Below are positions 6,218 to 9,119 of a stretch of 9,119 nt of DNA, in pieces. Under the pieces are notes generated by a model, which was given only the letters and a program-made list of their open reading frames with translations, did not search any database and was not told where the DNA came from. Origin of the DNA: DASVFB01 sp045806505 (lineage in GTDB: Bacteria > Actinomycetota > Thermoleophilia > Gaiellales > Gaiellaceae). Each line of letters opens with the position of its first letter. Positions within the stretch are counted from its first letter, which is position 1. Position numbers and translations under genes: made by a program. The DNA lies in the NCBI GenBank assembly GCA_045806505.1, contig JBJMJE010000040.1, positions 1 through 9,119 on the forward strand, given 5' to 3'.

Positions 6218-6787
6218 CTAAGCCTCCTCGAACTGGAAGCCGCTGCCGCTCGCGAGGCTGGGGTAGCGGCTGGTGAGCAAGAACAGGTACGCGTAGGTCT
6301 GCGCCTGGTACCGAAGGCAGTACGCGATCAGGTCGCGCATTCCTTCGGGCATCCGGCCGACGGCGAGGCAGACGAACCAGCCGGCGAACGCGATCACCTG
6401 CGCGACCGTGCCGAGAACCGCGGCGAAGACGTACGCCGGAATCACGAGGACGACGCGGAACAGCGTCACGAGCCGGCGCTGCGGTTCCGGCGGGTCGATC
6501 TCGAGGTCGATCGGATACGTGCCCGGCCTGCCGGAAAAACGCGGCCACGGGTTCGCGGCCAGCAGCAGGTACGCGTAGACATGCACGGCGTAGCGCACCC
6601 AGCGGCCGCTGAAGCTCTGGACGTCGGCCTCGCTGCGGCCGGCGAACAGCGTCGCGAACCAGTTGAACACGAGCACGGCGAAGAACGCCCAGCCCCAGAA
6701 GTAGAGCCAGACGAGGTGCGGGATGACGAGGAAGAGCCGGAAAAAGACCGTGAGCCTCGAGCGGCGCAGGTCGTCGTCGACGAGCAT
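6218..6787 (-). CDS. DUF4389 membrane protein (first of tandem pair)
   Basis: About 189 residues from ATG 6787, with two DUF4389 repeats. The first begins RLTVFFRLFLVIPH, with FAGRSEADVQSF and YAYLLLAANPWPRF; the second begins VTLFRVVLVIPAY, with VGRMPEGMRDL and YAYLFLLTSRYPSL. It is a paralogue of the gene immediately downstream and surely arose by tandem duplication or shared ancestry. The start is uncertain: the match to the paralogue (HPVRMLVDDDLRRSRLTVFF against HPIGLVVTDDLQRNRLTVFF) extends four residues before this ATG, but no ATG, GTG, TTG or CTG is in frame between it and deep inside the enoyl-CoA hydratase gene. The ATG lies 20 bases after that gene's stop. Confidence 0.82.
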   Translation of the reverse strand: MLVDDDLRRSRLTVFFRLFLVIPHLVWLYFWGWAFFAVLVFNWFATLFAGRSEADVQSFSGRWVRYAVHVYAYLLLAANPWPRFSGRPGTYPIDLEIDPPEPQRRLVTLFRVVLVIPAYVFAAVLGTVAQVIAFAGWFVCLAVGRMPEGMRDLIAYCLRYQAQTYAYLFLLTSRYPSLASGSGFQFEEA

Positions 6788-6807
6788 CCGAACCGGATGC
6801 GGCTCGG

Positions 6808-7578
6808 TTACCTGCCCTTGAAGCTCGGCTCCCGCTTCTCCAGAAATGCCTGCACTCCCTCCCGAAAGTCCTCGGACTGCGTCGCTGCGGCCTGGAGTTG
6901 TGCCTCCCACTCCAGCTGCTCGCCGAGCGTAGAACCGCCGGCGCGATCGAGCAAGCGCTTCGTCATCCCGATCGCTTTCGTCGGCAGTGCTGCAAGCTGC
7001 GCGGCGAGCTCGGCGGCGCGCGTCGGCAGCGCTTCGGCTTCGACGACCTCGGAGACCACGCCCCAGGCGTGCGCTTCCGCCGCGCTCAGTCGCCGGCCGC
7101 TGCACAGCCATTCGAACGCCCGCGCATAACCGAGCAGTCGTGTGACGAAGAACGTGCCGCCGGAGTCGGGCACGAGGCCGATGTTCACGAACGCAGGCAC
7201 GAAGACCGCCGTGTCCGACGCGACGCGAATGTCGCATGCGCACGCGAACGACATTCCGGCGCCCGCGGCGGCGCCGTTCACCGCTGCGATGACCGGCTTC
7301 TCGAGCGCGCGGATCGCGAGGATGTTCGGGTGGTAGGTCGAGCGCAGGCGGTCGCCGATGTCGCCGGCTGCGTCGCGGAACTCCGTCAGGTCCTGTCCGA
7401 CGCAGAAGCCGCGCCCGGCGCCGGTGACGACGACGGCGCGCACCTCGTCGTCGCGTGCTTCCTTCAGCGCCGCGTTGAGCGCCTTGTGCATCGCGCCGTT
7501 GAACGCGTTCAGGACGTCCGGCCGGTTGAGCGTGATCGTGAGGACGGCGCCGTCGCGCTGCGTTTCGACCTCGGCCAC
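6808..7578 (-). CDS. Enoyl-CoA hydratase/isomerase family protein, PaaG-like
   Basis: A 256-residue crotonase-fold enzyme of normal length. It begins (GTG 7578) with ITLNRPDVLNAF (15-26). The CoA oxyanion-hole segments are GAGRGFCVGQDL (53-64) and NGAAAGAGMS (101-110). IGLVPDSGGTFF (133-144) carries Asp138; this VPDSGG form is typical of PaaG-type isomerases, which use an Asp here in place of the two catalytic Glu residues of true hydratases, and those Glu are absent from this protein. It ends FLEKREPSFKGR, as relatives do. PaaG converts ring-1,2-epoxyphenylacetyl-CoA to an oxepin-CoA, but no other phenylacetate genes are present here, so a different acyl-CoA may be used. It starts nine bases after the racemase stop, with no clear Shine-Dalgarno sequence. 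Confidence 0.9.
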   Translation of the reverse strand: MAEVETQRDGAVLTITLNRPDVLNAFNGAMHKALNAALKEARDDEVRAVVVTGAGRGFCVGQDLTEFRDAAGDIGDRLRSTYHPNILAIRALEKPVIAAVNGAAAGAGMSFACACDIRVASDTAVFVPAFVNIGLVPDSGGTFFVTRLLGYARAFEWLCSGRRLSAAEAHAWGVVSEVVEAEALPTRAAELAAQLAALPTKAIGMTKRLLDRAGGSTLGEQLEWEAQLQAAATQSEDFREGVQAFLEKREPSFKGR

Positions 7579-7587
7579 GAGCCGACG

Positions 7588-8523
7588 TTATCGCAGTAGG
7601 AAGCCGGTGCCGAGGTCGTCCGCGTCTTCGAGCACGAAGCGGTGCTCGCCCGTGCGATGCGCGGAGCCCTCGACCTCGGTGATCACGGCGGGCAAACCGG
7701 CCACCTCGGCGTCGCCGACGACGCGACCGCGGAACTCCGTCCCGACGATGCTCAGGTGCCGCAGCTCCTCACCGCGGGGCAGCTCGCGGGATGCGTCGAG
7801 CAGCGCCAGCCGCGCCGAGGTGCCGCTGCCACACGGCGAACGGTCGACCTCGCCGTCGGCGAAGACGGTGACGTTGCGCTGCACGTTGTCGCCCTCGCGC
7901 TGCCAGAAGATGACGCCGTAGACGTCGCGCAGCTCGGGCTCGAGCGGGTGGACGATCTCGCCGTTCGCTTCGAGCTCGCGCTTGAGCTCACGGCCGCGCT
8001 CGATCAGCCGCGGCAACTCCGCCGGCGAGACCCGCTCCTCGACGGACGCGTAGAACGCGCCGCCGAACGCGATGTCGATTCCCGGAATCGCGTCTCTGCG
8101 CAGCACGAATGACGGGACGTTGCGAAAGCGGACGGAACGCACGCGCCCGTCCCGCACGCGCGCCTCCGTCTCGAGCCGTCCCGACGGGACGTCGACGACG
8201 ACTCGCGGGCCCGCGATAAGGCCGCGGTCGAGTGCCCACGTGACGAGCGCGATCGTCCCGTGCCCGCACGCCGTGGAGTAGCCCGCGTTGTGGAAGAAAA
8301 CGACGCCGAGGTCCGCGCCGTCGTCCTCCGGCTCGGTGACGAAGCAGCCGTACATGTCGGCGTGTCCGCGCGGCTCGTTGACGAGCAGCCGGCGCAGGTG
8401 GTCGAGCCGCTCGGACGCGTCGCGCCGCTTCTCGAGGATCGTCCTCCCGCGAAGCTCCTGGCCCGTCACGATGCGGAACGGCTCCCCGGCGGTGTGGTAG
8501 TCGACCGCCTCGATCTCGAGCAC
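7588..8523 (-). CDS. Proline racemase family enzyme (hydroxyproline epimerase / dehydratase clade)
   Basis: A protein of about 311 residues from GTG 8523; a start at GTG 8541 would add six. I prefer 8523 because AAGG lies seven bases upstream and the protein then begins MLEIEAVDYHTAGEPFRIV, as relatives do. Counting from 8541, the first catalytic Cys is Cys92 in STACGHGTIA and the second is Cys237 in DRSPCGSGTSA. A Cys/Cys pair acts as the two acid-base groups in proline racemases and 4-hydroxyproline epimerases, whereas trans-3-hydroxyproline dehydratases usually have Thr at the second site. The DYHTAGEP opening and the FHNAGYSTACGH stretch otherwise resemble the dehydratase subgroup, so the substrate cannot be settled by eye. 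It is cytosolic and the first gene of the leftward four-gene run. Confidence 0.9.
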   Translation of the reverse strand: MLEIEAVDYHTAGEPFRIVTGQELRGRTILEKRRDASERLDHLRRLLVNEPRGHADMYGCFVTEPEDDGADLGVVFFHNAGYSTACGHGTIALVTWALDRGLIAGPRVVVDVPSGRLETEARVRDGRVRSVRFRNVPSFVLRRDAIPGIDIAFGGAFYASVEERVSPAELPRLIERGRELKRELEANGEIVHPLEPELRDVYGVIFWQREGDNVQRNVTVFADGEVDRSPCGSGTSARLALLDASRELPRGEELRHLSIVGTEFRGRVVGDAEVAGLPAVITEVEGSAHRTGEHRFVLEDADDLGTGFLLR

Positions 8524-8559
8524 TCGCAGACCTTGGCACACGAGCTACCGTCAACGCGA
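8524..8559. promoter_or_regulatory. Short divergent intergenic region between racemase and serine protease genes
   Basis: Only 36 bases (18 if the longer racemase start is used) separate the two divergent starts. Rightward, TACCGT (8546-8551) fits a TAnnnT -10 box about eight bases before the GTG at 8560, which would make that transcript nearly leaderless; no convincing -35 is seen. No leftward promoter is evident. Confidence 0.25.
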
Positions 8560-9119
8560 GTGGAGCTCAGGTTCGTGTCGGAGCAACTGCCGGACGACGA
8601 CGCGTTCGACGCGTACTCGCAGGCGGTGATGCGCGTCGCCGAGCGGCTGAGCCCGTCGGTGGCGAGCGTGCGCACGCGTCGCGGCGGCGGCAGCGCCGTT
8701 GCGATCACGCCGGACGGCTTCCTGCTCACGTCGGCGCACGTCGTGCAGCGCGCGCGCCGGGTGCGTGCGTCGTTCACGGACGGCCGCGAGCTGACGGCCG
8801 AGATCGTCGGCGCGGATCCGCTCTCGGATCTCGCGGTGTTGCGCACGACGGACGACGCACTGCATGCGGCGACGCTCGGCGACGCGGAGAAGCTGCGCGT
8901 CGGGCAGCTTGTCGTCGCGATCGGCAATCCGCACGGCTTCAGCGGCTCCGTCACCGCGGGCGTCGTGTCCGCGCTCGGCCGCTCACTCCCCACGCGCTCC
9001 GGCGCCGCTTCGCGCTGGGTCGACAACGTCATCCAGACGGATGCCGCTCTCAACCCGGGCAACTCGGGAGGCGCGCTCGCCGACGGCCTCGGACGCGTGG
9101 TCGGGATCAACACCGCCGT
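8560..9119 (+). CDS. HtrA/DegP-like trypsin-fold serine protease (3' end cut by window)
   Basis: The first 186 residues are present, open to the right edge. All three catalytic residues are in place: His60 in LLTSAHVV, Asp90 in DPLSDLAVL and Ser169 in NPGNSGGAL. GVVSALGRSLP and WVDNVIQTDAALNPGNSG are standard HtrA segments. A PDZ domain would be expected after the cut. Unusually for HtrA, the protein starts MELRFVSEQLPDDD with no signal peptide or membrane anchor, so it may be cytoplasmic, unless the true start lies elsewhere; the short divergent gap leaves no room upstream. GTG 8560 is the only reasonable start. No clear Shine-Dalgarno sequence precedes it. Confidence 0.9.
   Translation, partial: MELRFVSEQLPDDDAFDAYSQAVMRVAERLSPSVASVRTRRGGGSAVAITPDGFLLTSAHVVQRARRVRASFTDGRELTAEIVGADPLSDLAVLRTTDDALHAATLGDAEKLRVGQLVVAIGNPHGFSGSVTAGVVSALGRSLPTRSGAASRWVDNVIQTDAALNPGNSGGALADGLGRVVGINTA

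Noticed and set aside
5726..7129. 467-codon plus-strand open frame
   Set aside because: It is antisense to the two DUF4389 genes and the enoyl-CoA hydratase gene. The product is charged, repetitive and without motif, a shadow of the repeated membrane proteins.
6218..7243. Longer version of the first DUF4389 gene starting at 7243
   Set aside because: The extra N-terminal 150 residues lie wholly within the enoyl-CoA hydratase gene in another frame and are Arg-rich nonsense. Only the part after about 6805 resembles DUF4389.

Overview
The window is uniformly GC-rich, uses GTG start codons often, and is packed with short intergenic gaps. Together with DUF4389 membrane proteins, a PadR/HAAS pair and a GlxA-type AraC regulator, this suggests a chromosomal segment from a high-GC soil bacterium, probably an actinobacterium (Thermoleophilia-like is a guess from gene content). 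No IS element, tRNA, rRNA, CRISPR array or prophage signature is visible.

Layout. (1) 1-2679, minus: most of a large multidomain zincin-type protein (TIG domain, Ig-like domain, C-terminal metzincin-like domain) that runs off the left edge, with its own sigma70-like promoter at 2767-2795. (2) 2813-4401: a divergent pair of DJ-1/PfpI-fold genes, a stand-alone isonitrile-hydratase-like protein (minus) and an AraC regulator with a DJ-1/PfpI sensor domain (plus). (3) 4413-4631, plus: a small SelW-like (Rdx family) thioredoxin-fold gene with an in-frame TGA exactly where the redox selenocysteine of a CxxU motif belongs. It would be missed or split by ordinary gene calling. A bacterial SECIS-like hairpin follows the TGA. 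(4) 4646-5622, plus: a PadR repressor, apparently leaderless and with a perfect 14-bp palindrome inside its promoter, translationally coupled to a HAAS-type four-helix membrane protein. (5) 8523 down to 5612, minus: a compact four-gene run of proline racemase family enzyme, PaaG-like enoyl-CoA hydratase/isomerase, and two tandem DUF4389 membrane proteins. (6) 8560 to the right edge, plus: the 5' part of an HtrA/DegP-like serine protease, divergent from the racemase.

The most notable item is the selenoprotein: frame, CxxU context, downstream conservation to the end of the fold and the hairpin all agree. It implies that the genome encodes selenocysteine machinery (selA, selB, selC, selD), none of which lies in this window. 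Second is the metalloprotease, whose HExxHxxGxxH motif has Gln in place of the first zinc His although the Glu, the other two His and the Met-turn are kept. Several promoters carry palindromes placed as operators would be. All functional assignments come from reading motifs by eye; no database search was run.
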